From contig NZ_NETK01000001.1 in NCBI RefSeq assembly GCF_002343915.1, positions 248,001 through 312,000 of the forward strand: DNA of 64,000 nt, read 5' to 3'. The translations under genes were made by a program, and so were the position numbers. The notes below the pieces were generated by a model. It had not been told where the DNA came from. It worked only from the letters and a program-made list of their open reading frames with translations, and did not search any database. The stretch is from Nannocystis exedens (GTDB lineage: Bacteria; Myxococcota_A; Polyangia; Nannocystales; Nannocystaceae). The stretch's first letter is position 1; the number at the start of each line of letters is the position of its first letter. Below are positions 35,261 to 44,852 of the stretch, piece after piece.

Positions 35261-37477
35261 GTGCCGCGGACCCAGTCGCGGCGTATCCTCGGGGTGACGG
35301 CTGCGCTCAGCGCTGTCTTGCTCGCGTGTCAGCGTCCGGCGCTGTCGGCAGAGGAGCGACCAGACGAGGCTGATCGTGCGGAGGCGCTCGACCCGCAGGC
35401 GAGCACGCGTGCGGCCGACGAGATCCGCGACCTGCTGCTGGAGGAGCGCATCGAGGCCGCGCGAGCTCGCGTGGACGTGCACGTCGCGGCCTTTCCCGAC
35501 GACGTCCGGCTGCGCTGGCTCGCGGCCGTGGCCGCGCTCGCGGACAGCGACCTTCAGGCGCTCGCGGTGCACCGCGCGGCGCTCCCCGACGGATCCGGGT
35601 GGGCGCTCCTGCTGCGCGCGCAGGAGCGCTCGGGCATGCTCCCGCGGCAAGAGACGGCCGCGCTGATCGCGGACGCCCGCAGACAGCTCGGCGATCACCC
35701 CGACGCAGTTTGGCTGCATGCGCAGGTGCTGGCGATGCAGAGCGACGAGAGCGGGCTCGCTGCGCTCGCGGCGATCCCCGGTCTGCCGGACAGCGTGCGG
35801 GACTTCGTGCACGCGAAGCACGTCGGACTCGCGTTCTTCCGCTTCCAGGCCGCGCCGCCGCCGATGCGACCGAGCCTCGAGCAGTTGCAGGAGCTCGTGG
35901 CCCGCGCCGAGGGGACCGCGCCCTCGGGCACGCTCGCCGTCGCCACAGCGGCCGAGGGATGGCTAGGCCTTGGCCGGGTCGATCTGGCGGTCGAGCTCGT
36001 CGAGCGGGCGCAAGCGCGGCGTCCCGACGCGCTGGCCTTCACCGTTCTGCGCGCGCAGGCTCGCGTGCGGCAGGACGCCTCGCTGCGCGACGCGGTGGTC
36101 GGCGACCTCACGGCGCTCGCCGACGTGTACCGCGCCGATCCGGATGCGCTCGGGCGGCTCGTCGCCGGCCTGTTGTCGCTCGAGGCGGCCGAGGTCGCGC
36201 GAGCCATCCAGGACGACGTGCGCCGGCGCGTCCCCGGTGCGCGTGTGGTCGAACGCCGGCGCGTCCCCGGTGCGCGTGTAGTCGAGCGCTGGGACTTCGA
36301 CGCGGCGTCGGTGTTCGGCGCCGTGGGGGACTGCAGGCTGGCGAAGGCGAAGGGCACGCTGCCCGCGGCGGACAAGCTGGCGCTGGCGCGCGCCCCCGTC
36401 GACGCCTTCTTCGATCGGCCGGGGATCCGCGACTCGTCGCTGCGCGCGGCGACGGCGGCAGCGCTCGTCGAGTTTCTGCAGTGTGAGCCGGAAGCGCCGC
36501 TGCAGCGGGTCGAGGCGGTGGCGCGCGCCGTGCTCGAGGCGCCCTTCGTGCGGGTCGACGCCATGGCGTCGGTGCTCGTGGCGAACCGTGGTGGCGACCT
36601 TGAGCTCGCGCGTGCACTCGCCGAGCGCGCGGTCGCGCTCGCACGCGAGACGCCATTTGAGTTCGAGATTGTTCTTACACCCGACGAGCACGAGCAAAAC
36701 CGACGGGCCGCGCAGGCGTACGCCCACTATGCCCGCGGGCTCGTGCACCTGCGCGCGGCACGGCTGGAGGAGGCGCGGGCCGACATCTCGCGTGCACACG
36801 AGCTGCGGCCGACGCAGCCGGACGTCGCGCTGCTCGCGGCCGAGCTGGCCGAGCGCGACGGCGACCTCCGCCGCGCCGAGCAGATCCTCGCGCGCGCGAT
36901 CGTAAGGGAGGGCGCGTGGGCGCAGGCGTGCCAGGACCGGTTGCTCGAGCTCATGCGCGCACGCGGCGGGAAAGAGGTCGATCTCGATCGCACGATCGCG
37001 CGGCTCGACCGCGAGTGGAAGGACGAACGGATCACAGAGGTGCTCGCCACGCGGACCGCTGCGCCGACGCCCCTCGCGCCGTTTGAGCTCGACCTGCGCA
37101 GCGGCGGCCGGCTCACGAGCGACTCGCTGCGTGGGCGCGTCACCGTGGTGATAGCGACCGAACCGTGGTGCACCGGATGCAAGCTCGAGGCGCCTGAGCT
37201 GGCGAAGCTGCAGCGACGCTACCGCGGACGCAAGGACGTGCAGTTCCTGGTCGTGACCGACGATCCCGACGGGATCGCGGCGCTGCACGAGGGCGCGGGA
37301 TTCCACACGACGATCGCAAAGGACGATGGCTGGCGGCGTACGGTCGGCATCAACCGCTATCCGACCCACCTGTTCATCGATGCCGGCGGCCGCGAGGTCT
37401 TCCGTGAGTTCGGCGACTCCAACGAGATGCACTTTACTTACCCGGCGCTTATCGAGGCGCTGAGGCGCGAGCGGTAG
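35261..37477 (+). CDS. TPR lipoprotein with C-terminal TlpA/thioredoxin-like domain
   Basis: A 738-aa protein. GTG 35261 is chosen because it gives a signal with SRRILGVTAALSAVLLAC (lipobox VLLAC); GTG 35219 would add 14 residues. Residues about 40-590 are helical TPR-like repeats (ALAERAVALARETPFEFEIV, RGLVHLRAARLEEARADISR). The last 130 residues are a redoxin fold: PFELDLRSGGRLTSDSLRGR, then TEPWCTGCKLEAPELAKLQR with the CxxC pair at about 637/640, and INRYPTHLFIDAGGREVF with the cis-Pro. It probably acts in the periplasm as a thiol-disulfide protein. An exact 33-base duplication (36221-36286) repeats RRVPGARVVER. It is convergent with the AgmX-domain gene. Confidence 0.82.
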   Translation: MPRTQSRRILGVTAALSAVLLACQRPALSAEERPDEADRAEALDPQASTRAADEIRDLLLEERIEAARARVDVHVAAFPDDVRLRWLAAVAALADSDLQALAVHRAALPDGSGWALLLRAQERSGMLPRQETAALIADARRQLGDHPDAVWLHAQVLAMQSDESGLAALAAIPGLPDSVRDFVHAKHVGLAFFRFQAAPPPMRPSLEQLQELVARAEGTAPSGTLAVATAAEGWLGLGRVDLAVELVERAQARRPDALAFTVLRAQARVRQDASLRDAVVGDLTALADVYRADPDALGRLVAGLLSLEAAEVARAIQDDVRRRVPGARVVERRRVPGARVVERWDFDAASVFGAVGDCRLAKAKGTLPAADKLALARAPVDAFFDRPGIRDSSLRAATAAALVEFLQCEPEAPLQRVEAVARAVLEAPFVRVDAMASVLVANRGGDLELARALAERAVALARETPFEFEIVLTPDEHEQNRRAAQAYAHYARGLVHLRAARLEEARADISRAHELRPTQPDVALLAAELAERDGDLRRAEQILARAIVREGAWAQACQDRLLELMRARGGKEVDLDRTIARLDREWKDERITEVLATRTAAPTPLAPFELDLRSGGRLTSDSLRGRVTVVIATEPWCTGCKLEAPELAKLQRRYRGRKDVQFLVVTDDPDGIAALHEGAGFHTTIAKDDGWRRTVGINRYPTHLFIDAGGREVFREFGDSNEMHFTYPALIEALRRER
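36221..36286 (+). repeat. 33-base tandem duplication in frame
   Basis: Two copies of a 33-base unit (36221-36253 and 36254-36286) encode RRVPGARVVER twice, differing by about 3 bases. The frame is kept, and it falls in a loop between TPR helices. Confidence 0.85.
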
Positions 37478-37696
37478 AGTCGGCTCCACTGCAGCATTCG
37501 GACCCTGTACCGCCTGCTTGCGAAAGGCAGCGAGACGACACGGTGGCGAGGCGCGGCGAGTGCGTGCGGTCGCTGCCTTGGTCCACGCGCTCGACGGCGT
37601 ACGCGGTCGCGGGATGGTTGGTCTTGGCCATGCGGTAGGGGATGTGCGCCGCGACGTCTTCCTGCTGGCTCATGGCGCAGGTCGTTCCTCTGGGCC

Positions 37697-37925
37697 GGGG
37701 CGGACCGTGGCACGATGGCCCGTCGGCCTGCGGCCTCGGGGCTTGGCCCGGCGAGGGGTCCAGGTCGGCGCCAAGAGCCGGATGCGCGACGCCGCGATCT
37801 CCCGGACGTCTCGAAAATTCGTCTCGATTTCGTCGCGATCTTGGCTCTTTTCGAGACCACCCGCCGTAAACGTGCCCGTAGAGGGGTCTGGCGCTGCCTG
37901 TGCATGATTTCACCAATATCCAGAC
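37697..37925 (+). repeat. Dispersed 215-base repeat, copy A
   Basis: The layout is a GC-rich head (CTCGGGGCTTGGCCCGGCGA), GATGCGCG...GCGATCTCC, a core TCTCGAAAATTCGTCTCGAT with TTCGTCGCGA, then GCCTGTGCATGATTTCACCA at the tail. It lies between the convergent TlpA-like and AgmX-domain genes. It shares the order of blocks with copies at 43159, 50878 and 56045. Confidence 0.75.
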
Positions 37926-38026
37926 TGAATAGCGTTACCGTGGCCCGGCAATGGGCCGACATCGTTGTGCCGGTCGTCGGTGTGCCGGTCGTCGTCTCGT
38001 CGTGGGGACCCGGCGGTCGTGAGGGC

Positions 38027-40993
38027 TCATCCGGGCTCGAGCACGAAGGGGTAGGTCACCTTGACGCTGCCGCCGCCCTCGGGCCTGGGAAACACCCAGC
38101 GGCGCACCGCGGCGGTGATGCATTCGGGCACGGCGCCGTCGGCGACGCTGCTCTCTCTGCTCGCCGCGTCGGCGACCTTGCCGTCGCCCCCCACGGTGAA
38201 GTCGATCACGACGCGCCCCTTGAGGTTTGGGTGGCGCGCGAGGCCCTGGTTGTAGCAGAGGCGGACCTCGGCGACGTGCGCCTGGACGATGCGGCGGATG
38301 ATGTCCTTGTCCAGCCGACCGACGGTGCCGGTGCCCACGCCGGCCTTCACGGGCCGCCCGTCCGACGCGCTCGCCGAACCAGCGCCCGGTCCCAGGCGGG
38401 CCGAATCGATCAGGCGCACGGAGCCACAGCCGCGGGCGATGGCGCCGGCGACTGCACGCCAGGAGCTGTCGTCGCCGGCGGCCACCAGCAGCCGCCGGTC
38501 GCCGACCGCGGTGTCGGCCGGTTCGGGGACCTGCGGCGAGCGGACCTGCGACAGCGTCACCTGCTCGCCGTCGACCCGCGCGAGGAACATGTCGAGATAG
38601 GGCGCGAGGTCGAGGTCCTCGACGCCGGCCTCCTGCGCCAGAGATTCGAACACGAGCTGCCGCACCGCCCCCGGTTCGCCAGCGAAGACGACGAGCGACA
38701 GGCTCGGCCGCGGCGGCCCCGCGAGGGCGGCGAAGATCGGGCGCAGCTGTGCGAGGGTCATGCGCTCGTCGAACGCGAGGGCGAGCTCGAGCGGCGGCTC
38801 CCCCTCACGGACGAGGCCGGCGATCGCAGCGCGAAGCGCCGGGGGATCGGCCACGCGCACGCCGTCGAGGGTGATCCCCGCGGCGTTGACGGCGATGACC
38901 CGCCCCCGAGCGACCCCCTCGCAGGCGCTCGTCACACGCGGCAGTTGCGGCGCAACGTCGGCGCGGAGCCGGTCGCGTTGCGCACACAGCTCGGCATCAC
39001 CGGCGCTGCACGGACCCTCGAGCACACGCAGCGCGTCGGCGGTCCGCCAGCGCTCGATGAGGGCGTCGGCCACGATCATGGTCGCGGCGCGGCGCAGCGC
39101 GGCCGCCTGGTCCGCGAGCGTCGGGCAGGCGAGCGCCTGGTCGAGGCCGGTGAGTCCGGCGAGCACCGCCTCGATGGGTCGAGCGGCGATCGACGGCTCG
39201 AGCGTCCGGCGCAGCGCGATCGCATAGTCCGCGCTGCACGTGGGATCGACGGGCGCGGGCGGCTCGGGCCAGCGCACGGCCGACAGGTCGAGCGCCTGAA
39301 GCGGCGCGTCGCCGCTGGCGAGCACCAGCTCGACGTCCAGCGCCTGGCCCGAGCGCAGTGCGCGGAGCTCCGCCCGGCGAAACGGCTGCAGCGCGGCGAC
39401 CTCGGGGAGGTACGGCTGCAATGCGGGGACGGCGGCGGCGAGGTCGACCTGCATCGCCGCGAACGCACGATCGGGCGCAGCGACGCCGAAGATGGTCGCC
39501 GGGTCGACCCCGAAGCCGAGCAAGCTGCGGGTGCCGCCGGACTCCACGCGCGTCTGGAGCGTGACCTCGACGTCCGCGCCGAGGGGACCGACGTTCACCG
39601 CCGGCTCGTGCTCGGCGGTCTCGAGGTCGTGCACTGCGACCGCGCCGCGCACCTTCGCGGCGGCCAGATCGGTCAGCGCAACCTGCACGATCGTCTTCGC
39701 CGGGGTCGTGGGGGTCACCGCATCCGCGGGCGCCTGCGCGACGATCGCGTTCCACATCCGCCGCGCGCCGCCGAGCGGTGCGGCGGGCGTCCCGAAGATC
39801 GAGAACATCCCGCCACATTCCTGCACGATCGTCGCGAAGTCATCGCCCGGGAGCGGTGGACCCGGGGGCCCGAGCGACTGCTGCGCGGCGGTGGTATCGA
39901 AGCGCAGCCACCCGTGCGCCGGCAGGTCCGCGCGCAGCAGCGAGAGCGGCCCGACCGCGTGGGCGGTCCCGGCGTCGACCGCCGCGGCCCCGCGCGCGGT
40001 CAGGCTGACGATCGTGCGCAGGCGCAGCGCCACGTCGTCGGCGGTCAGCACCAGCGCGTAGTCCTCGACCTCCGGCGCCTCGTTGCCGTGCAGCGTCTCG
40101 CAGGCGGCGAGCATCGCCACCGTCCAACGGACGACCTCGGCGCGCTGCGACGTCACGACGGTTTGCGTGGCGAGGACGCCCTCGCGGGCCATCATCCAGG
40201 TCCACAGCGTCGGCAAGCGCTGCGGCCGGACGAGCACGCCGGCGTGGGCTTCACCGGCGAGCACGGTGGTCCCCGCCGTCGCCCGGGCTGCGCCGGGATC
40301 CGGCAAGCCGCCGCGCAGCGCCGCGTGGGCGGGATCGGCGAAGAAGCCCTCGGGGGCCAGCGTGCCGCGGACCACGACGAGGCGCACGGCGTCGGCCTCG
40401 AGGACGACGGCGAGCCAGTCACCCTCACCGAGCGCCCAAACCCCGACGGCACGACCGGCGAAGCGGGTCGCCACGGTGGGACCGAGGGCGCCGAACTGCT
40501 GCCCGAGCTCGGCAGCGAGGGCCGCCGGGTCGGTCGCCGGCACGAGGATCTGGTGGCGCAGACCCGGCAGCGCGCGCAGGTGCAGCGGGAATCCTGCAGC
40601 GATCGTGCCGGGCGGACCGTCGTGCGGGACCTCGGCGAGCGCGAGCACCAGCGGACGCGTCCGGTCCCACGACGCGAGCGCAGGCGCCGTGGTCGCGACG
40701 TCGAGCGCAGCGAGCACGAGCTCCGGCCAGCGCGCGGGATCCTCCGAGCCCTTCAAGTACGTCGCCAGCGGCTCGGGCAGCAGGCTCCGCAGGCGCGGCT
40801 GCAACGCGGCCCAGCGCCGCGGATGCACCACCGCCACGAACGCCGCGCGCTCACCCATCGAGGCCAGCGCCCGCGCGGTCCACGGGTCGTCGACCGGCGC
40901 CACTGTCGGCACCTCCACGACGGGCGCAGCGGCCCGCTCACAGGCTCCGGTGAGCAGAGCGGCCAGCACCACGGACGAGCGGACGCGGGACAT
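38027..40993 (-). CDS. Large lipoprotein with AgmX/PglI C-terminal domain
   Basis: A 988-aa protein from ATG 40993. The signal is MSRVRSSVVLAALLTGAC (lipobox LTGAC, Cys18). Most of the protein (about 40-860) has no family I recognise; it alternates strands and helices and contains a PDZ-like stretch (ARGRVIAVNAAGITLDGVRV). The last 100 residues are the AgmX/PglI domain: LDKDIIRRIVQAHVAEVRLC, YNQGLARHPNLKGRVVIDFT and VRRWVFPRPEGGGSVKVTYP, related to TonB C-terminal folds and found in myxobacterial gliding-associated and other envelope proteins. An outer-membrane or periplasmic role is expected. Convergent with the TlpA-like gene. Confidence 0.82.
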   Translation of the reverse strand: MSRVRSSVVLAALLTGACERAAAPVVEVPTVAPVDDPWTARALASMGERAAFVAVVHPRRWAALQPRLRSLLPEPLATYLKGSEDPARWPELVLAALDVATTAPALASWDRTRPLVLALAEVPHDGPPGTIAAGFPLHLRALPGLRHQILVPATDPAALAAELGQQFGALGPTVATRFAGRAVGVWALGEGDWLAVVLEADAVRLVVVRGTLAPEGFFADPAHAALRGGLPDPGAARATAGTTVLAGEAHAGVLVRPQRLPTLWTWMMAREGVLATQTVVTSQRAEVVRWTVAMLAACETLHGNEAPEVEDYALVLTADDVALRLRTIVSLTARGAAAVDAGTAHAVGPLSLLRADLPAHGWLRFDTTAAQQSLGPPGPPLPGDDFATIVQECGGMFSIFGTPAAPLGGARRMWNAIVAQAPADAVTPTTPAKTIVQVALTDLAAAKVRGAVAVHDLETAEHEPAVNVGPLGADVEVTLQTRVESGGTRSLLGFGVDPATIFGVAAPDRAFAAMQVDLAAAVPALQPYLPEVAALQPFRRAELRALRSGQALDVELVLASGDAPLQALDLSAVRWPEPPAPVDPTCSADYAIALRRTLEPSIAARPIEAVLAGLTGLDQALACPTLADQAAALRRAATMIVADALIERWRTADALRVLEGPCSAGDAELCAQRDRLRADVAPQLPRVTSACEGVARGRVIAVNAAGITLDGVRVADPPALRAAIAGLVREGEPPLELALAFDERMTLAQLRPIFAALAGPPRPSLSLVVFAGEPGAVRQLVFESLAQEAGVEDLDLAPYLDMFLARVDGEQVTLSQVRSPQVPEPADTAVGDRRLLVAAGDDSSWRAVAGAIARGCGSVRLIDSARLGPGAGSASASDGRPVKAGVGTGTVGRLDKDIIRRIVQAHVAEVRLCYNQGLARHPNLKGRVVIDFTVGGDGKVADAASRESSVADGAVPECITAAVRRWVFPRPEGGGSVKVTYPFVLEPG

Positions 40994-41386
40994 CCGTCGA
41001 GCTTGCCATCATCCGGATCGTCGCACGTGGCCGACGAGGCCTGCAGGTCGGCGCCCGCGGCACGGAGTGACTTCCGGACGCTCCAACCCGCGCGGTCTGG
41101 GCGCGCGAGCGCGCGGCGGTCGGCTGCCGCGCCGCCGAAGCGGCCGATACCGATCACGGCGCGCGAAGCTGCGTTGGGTGCCGAAGTCCCACCGCCGTGC
41201 CGCGTCACGGGCATCGACTGCGTCGATCCGGTCCCGCGCCGATTGGGTCGCTACGGCTCGGCCGGCGAAGGCCACCGCGGGTGAACTTGCTGCCGTGCTC
41301 GGTGTGACCGCGGAACAAGAAGGGCATGACGCCGGCGATCGAGCGGCGCTGCGTATGATCCACGCAGCCCGGTGGCAGGCAGGGTG
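40994..41386. other. Intergenic region, no intact gene
   Basis: About 390 bases between same-strand lipoprotein genes. Contains the 3' tail of the degenerate frame described at 41387. No intact coding region. Confidence 0.4.
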
Positions 41387-41625
41387 TCAACAGGTTCGTG
41401 ACGGAAGTTGCTGGCCTTGCCGGAGGAGAGCGAGCCGTAATCGAGCGCGCCGTCGGGGACGTTGACCGTCTCGAGCGCGAGCACCGGCACCCGCTCGGCG
41501 CCACGCTCGGCGAACGCCTCGAGCACGGTGACGTACCCCGGTAACCGGGCCTCGCTGGCGAACAGGCCGTAATACAATCGGCACCTGGGTCTCGAATCCC
41601 GCCAGCCGGACCAGCGGCGCTGCGC
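41387..41625 (-). pseudogene. Degenerate gene fragment
   Basis: Protein-like sequence appears in two frames: PLVRLAGFETQVPI, then after a frame change LYYGLFASEARLPGYVTVLE and RVPVLALETVNVPDGALDYG. The residue pattern looks like a once-real globular protein, but there is no intact start, and the frame dissolves after SSGKASNFRHE. It abuts the stop of the following lipoprotein gene. Family not recognised. Confidence 0.3.
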
Positions 41626-43107
41626 TTATGGCTCTGCCCGCAGCAGGGCGATGCGCAGGGGCTCATTCTTCCGGTGTTCGCGCAGCAGCAGTACGCCAGG
41701 ACCGAGCGCAGCCGTCGACTCGACGACCGCGAACTGCCCCTCGGCCGAGAGCACGACGTCGAGCGTCGACCGCCGGAGCACGGTTAAGCGGTCGGGCGCG
41801 GTCTGGACAATGAAGTGCTCGTCGAGCCAAGTCGTATCGGACATGTCCCGAACGATTTGCCGTCGCTCGCGCCCTTCGGGATCGAACTCGACGTAGGCCG
41901 CCCCGCCGGCGCGGATGTAACCGCCCGCCGGGTCGCGCCACAGGGATTCCTTCGGAGCCAGCCTGAACTCGGCGAGCGTCCTCCCAGTCGCAGGGTCGAG
42001 CCGCAGGTAGACGACGCCGTCCGAGCGTGGCGGGTCGGGCAGCCCCGCGTCCACCAGCAGGACACGGTCGGCGGCGAGTTCGCGCTTCCATATCCGGGTG
42101 CCGCTCATCACCGCGAGCGCCTCGACGGTGTTGCGTCCCGCCGTGCGGCGCTCGACCAGCAGGCGGTCACCGGCCAGCGTCACCCGCTCGCGGAGCAGCG
42201 CTCCGTCTGGTTGGCTCGCCCGCCACAGCAGCCTGCCGGTCGAACATGTCCACACAGCCATCTCGGCGTGGTCGAGCGCCCAGCAGACATCGCGCGCGGT
42301 GTCGCCAGCGATCGTCGAGAAGCGGTTGACCACGGGGCGCTGCTCCGATTCTCTCCAGACGATTTCGTCGCCGTCGAGCGCGGCCAGCCGGTGGCCGAAG
42401 TCGACTGGGAGCATCGCCAGCGTGCGGCCCTTGACCCGCCCGAGCAGCCGCGGCGGGTTCAAGCAGACGTCGTCATGCGGTGCGGCCTTTGAGTGATACA
42501 CCCGCGCCGACGCTCCGCTGAAGGGCCGCTGACGTGTCCCGAGCGTGCAGTCGAACGGCTGGATCTCGCACCCGCACGCGAACCCGCAGGCGACGTCGTC
42601 TCTGCCCCAGGGGACATGCTCGCGCCCTCGCGGCCCGTACATCCCGCGGAAGATCTGCAGCTCGCAGTCGCCGTACTCCCACATCTCTCGGTGCTCGAGT
42701 AACGCGCCGTCGCGGGCGTCAACGATGGCCAGCACCTCCCCGGCGTGCAGCAGCACGCGCTCTCCGAGCGGATACAGCGTATGCACTCCGCCCGGCCGCT
42801 CGTGTCGTCGCGTACGCCACAACTCGGCACCTGTCGCCGGGTCGAGGCCGCGGAGGTGTATGAGGTCCCCGTCGAGTGCGACGAGTGAGCCGGGCAACGC
42901 GACGACATCTGCGGCGCGCGCCTCGAACACCAGCCGCACGCCTCCGGCCGGCCGCAGTGGCGCTGGGGCAGCCGGACGCGATGCTGTCGCCGCGGTTATG
43001 TCCTGCGGGCCAGACTCGACGGACGAGGTGCCCGGCTGCGCCGCCGGCTTGGGCGGCAGTGAGGGCGTACACGCGGCGAGACCAAGCAGCAGGCGGCGCA
43101 GGTTCAC
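41626..43107 (-). CDS. PQQ-like beta-propeller lipoprotein
   Basis: A 493-aa protein from ATG 43107. The signal is short (MNLRRLLLGLAAC, Cys13). A Pro/Ala linker precedes propeller blades of the PQQ type: LIHLRGLDPATGAELWRTRR, VLAIVDARDGALLEHREMWE, AVWTCSTGRLLWRASQPDGA and TRIWKRELAADRVLLVDAGL. A Cys-rich loop (CGFACGCEIQPFDC) is inserted after the second blade and is not typical. It is probably a surface or periplasmic scaffold, not a PQQ enzyme, as no active-site residues are evident. Confidence 0.78.
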   Translation of the reverse strand: MNLRRLLLGLAACTPSLPPKPAAQPGTSSVESGPQDITAATASRPAAPAPLRPAGGVRLVFEARAADVVALPGSLVALDGDLIHLRGLDPATGAELWRTRRHERPGGVHTLYPLGERVLLHAGEVLAIVDARDGALLEHREMWEYGDCELQIFRGMYGPRGREHVPWGRDDVACGFACGCEIQPFDCTLGTRQRPFSGASARVYHSKAAPHDDVCLNPPRLLGRVKGRTLAMLPVDFGHRLAALDGDEIVWRESEQRPVVNRFSTIAGDTARDVCWALDHAEMAVWTCSTGRLLWRASQPDGALLRERVTLAGDRLLVERRTAGRNTVEALAVMSGTRIWKRELAADRVLLVDAGLPDPPRSDGVVYLRLDPATGRTLAEFRLAPKESLWRDPAGGYIRAGGAAYVEFDPEGRERRQIVRDMSDTTWLDEHFIVQTAPDRLTVLRRSTLDVVLSAEGQFAVVESTAALGPGVLLLREHRKNEPLRIALLRAEP

Positions 43108-43158
43108 GCTACGATCGTGCCCGAACCCGCGGCCGATTACAGGCCGGTTGGCTTGTCT

Positions 43159-43370
43159 CGACGGCCGGGCGGCTACCGGCCGCAGGGCTTGGCCCGGAGA
43201 GGTGGCCAGCGTGGCACTGGAGCCCTCATGCGCGGCGGTGCGATCTCCCGACTGTCTCGAAAATTCGTCTCGATTTCGTCGCGAATTTGGCCGGTTTCGC
43301 GACTTCCCGCCTTAAACCGTTCCGTAAGTAGGCCTAGCGTCGCCTGTACACGATTTCACCAATATTTGGT
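43159..43370 (+). repeat. Dispersed 215-base repeat, copy B
   Basis: Head CGACGGCCGGGCGGCTACCG then GCCGCAGGGCTTGGCCCG, middle CATGCGCGGCGGTGCGATCTCC, core TGTCTCGAAAATTCGTCTCG then ATTTCGTCGCGA, tail GCCTGTACACGATTTCACCA then ATAT. Upstream of the propeller lipoprotein start. The core is identical to copy A over at least 30 bases. Confidence 0.8.
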
Positions 43371-43521
43371 CTTTCTATCGCCGAAACACCGCATGGGCAG
43401 CCACTGGGGCTGCTCCAAGAGGAATCGGTTCCACTCCCCATGCGTCCCCGCGGACCGCGCCGGCGGTCAAGCGCCAGCCGTGTCGGGGATGCGAGGGCGC
43501 CGGAGAGCGGCGGCCCGGAGG

Positions 43522-43757
43522 TCAGGTGCTGGTGATGACGATGCTGTCGTGGTTGCGCTTGGGGAGCACCAGCAGTTCGATCGCGTCGCAGGGTTGCCAG
43601 CGCCCGGCCACCGCCGGGATGATGGTATCGACGCCGCGGTGGGTGGCGCCGGCGTGGACGAACTCGTAGGTGACCTGGATCCACCCCGGCGAAGTGTGGG
43701 CGCTCGCGCACCGGACATGAAAAGCCCGTTGGAGCGCCCGGGCTCGTGGCCAGGGGC
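43522..43757 (-). pseudogene. C-terminal fragment, DUF3592-like
   Basis: An open frame without a start codon, ending in TGA at 43522-43524. It contains WIQVTYEFVHAGATHRGVDT then AVAGRWQPCDAIELLVLPKR and NHDSIVITST. The VTYEF...G...GD/CDAIEL...LPKRNHDS pattern resembles the DUF3592 strand-rich module. The frame is closed upstream by a TGA just after the LysR stop, so only the tail survives. Confidence 0.4.
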
Positions 43758-43759
43758 CT

Positions 43760-44665
43760 TCACGTGCTCACGGGGGCGTCTCGATACGCCTGCACGAGGC
43801 GATCGATGAAGAGACGGACCTTGGGCGCCAGGTGCTTGCGGGTCGGGTAGACGGCCACGATGGGCACCGAATCGTGCTCGCTGCCTGCGAGCACACGCCG
43901 CAGCCGTCCGTCGGCCAGGTACCCCTCGGTCAGGAAGTCGGGCAGTTGAGCGATCCCCAGGCCCCTGACCGCGGCGTCTCGCAGCGCCTCGGAACTGTCG
44001 AAGCGAATCCGGGCCTCAATGTCTACCTCCATCATCTCGCCGTTGTCGGCGCGCAGCAGCCACGGCAGGCGGCGGCCGCGCTGGAGGAACTGGAGACACG
44101 TGTGGCGCCGTAGCTCTGCGACGCTCCGGGGTTCGCCGTGGCGCGACAGATACTCGGGTGAGGCGCATAGGTTCCCACGGACGTGCGCCACGACCCGCGA
44201 GATGAGCTCCTCGCTCCGGGCCATGCTGCCGACGTGGATGGCCAGATCGAAGCCCTCGGCGATCACATCGACGCTCCGGTCGGTGAAGCTGACGTCGGCC
44301 TCGAGCCCGGGCCACTCCGTCAGAAAACGCGTCAGCACGGGCAAGACGCGCAGCCGCCCGTAGGCGTCGGGCACGGTCATCCGCAGGACGCCGCGCGGCT
44401 CCCCGCGCCGTCCGGCGAGGTCATCGAGGGCGCACTCCAGCTCGGCGAGCGTCTGCCTGCATCGCTCGACCAGCGCCCGCCCCTCGTCAGTCAGCGACAC
44501 GACCCGCGTCGTCCGGTGGAAGAGCCGGGTGTTGGTCCGCTGCTCGAGACGCGCGACCGCCTTGGCCACGGCCGAGCGGGTCAGTCCGAGCTTCGTCCCC
44601 GCGGTGGCGAAGCTCCCGGCCTCGGCGGCCGCCACAAAGATGCGCAGAACGTTCAGGTCATCCAT
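43760..44665 (-). CDS. LysR-family transcriptional regulator
   Basis: A 301-aa protein; ATG 44665 gives the usual LysR opening MDDLNVLRIFVAAAEAGSFA (an ATG 27 bases upstream is less likely). The winged HTH is ATAGTKLGLTRSAVAKAVAR then LEQRTNTRLFHRTTRVVSLT. The C-terminal effector domain runs from about residue 85 (GVLRMTVPDAYGRLRVLPVL, IAEGFDLAIHVGSMARSEEL). Closest in style to the DsdC/CrgA-like branch that controls neighbouring oxidoreductases. Divergent from the nitroreductase gene with an inverted repeat between them. Confidence 0.92.
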   Translation of the reverse strand: MDDLNVLRIFVAAAEAGSFATAGTKLGLTRSAVAKAVARLEQRTNTRLFHRTTRVVSLTDEGRALVERCRQTLAELECALDDLAGRRGEPRGVLRMTVPDAYGRLRVLPVLTRFLTEWPGLEADVSFTDRSVDVIAEGFDLAIHVGSMARSEELISRVVAHVRGNLCASPEYLSRHGEPRSVAELRRHTCLQFLQRGRRLPWLLRADNGEMMEVDIEARIRFDSSEALRDAAVRGLGIAQLPDFLTEGYLADGRLRRVLAGSEHDSVPIVAVYPTRKHLAPKVRLFIDRLVQAYRDAPVST

Positions 44666-44748
44666 GGGTCCTCGCTGGAGAGCAAGGGTCAACAGACTGG
44701 CGAAATCCGTTCGCCAGTCAAGAGGTTATACCTGTCCCTGGATACGAC

Positions 44749-44767
44749 TTGTCCTCAACCAGGACAA
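44749..44767. promoter_or_regulatory. Perfect inverted repeat, candidate LysR operator
   Basis: TTGTCCT (44749-44755), spacer CAACC, AGGACAA (44761-44767): a perfect 7-base palindrome in the 187-base gap between lysR and the nitroreductase gene. LysR sites usually follow T-N11-A with dyad symmetry, and TTGTCCTCAACCAGGACAA fits. Confidence 0.6.
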
Positions 44768-44852
44768 ACCTCGCCTGGCCCTTGGCCAGTGATCGGGTGC
44801 CTCACCCGTCACGGCGGTGCGCCATGCCTCGAGGCCCCTCACCACTTGATCG

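Noticed and set aside
37715-41284. A 1189-aa plus-strand frame opposite the AgmX-domain gene
   Set aside because: Low-complexity His/Arg/Gly content typical of antisense frames in GC-rich DNA; the minus strand has clear signal and domain features.
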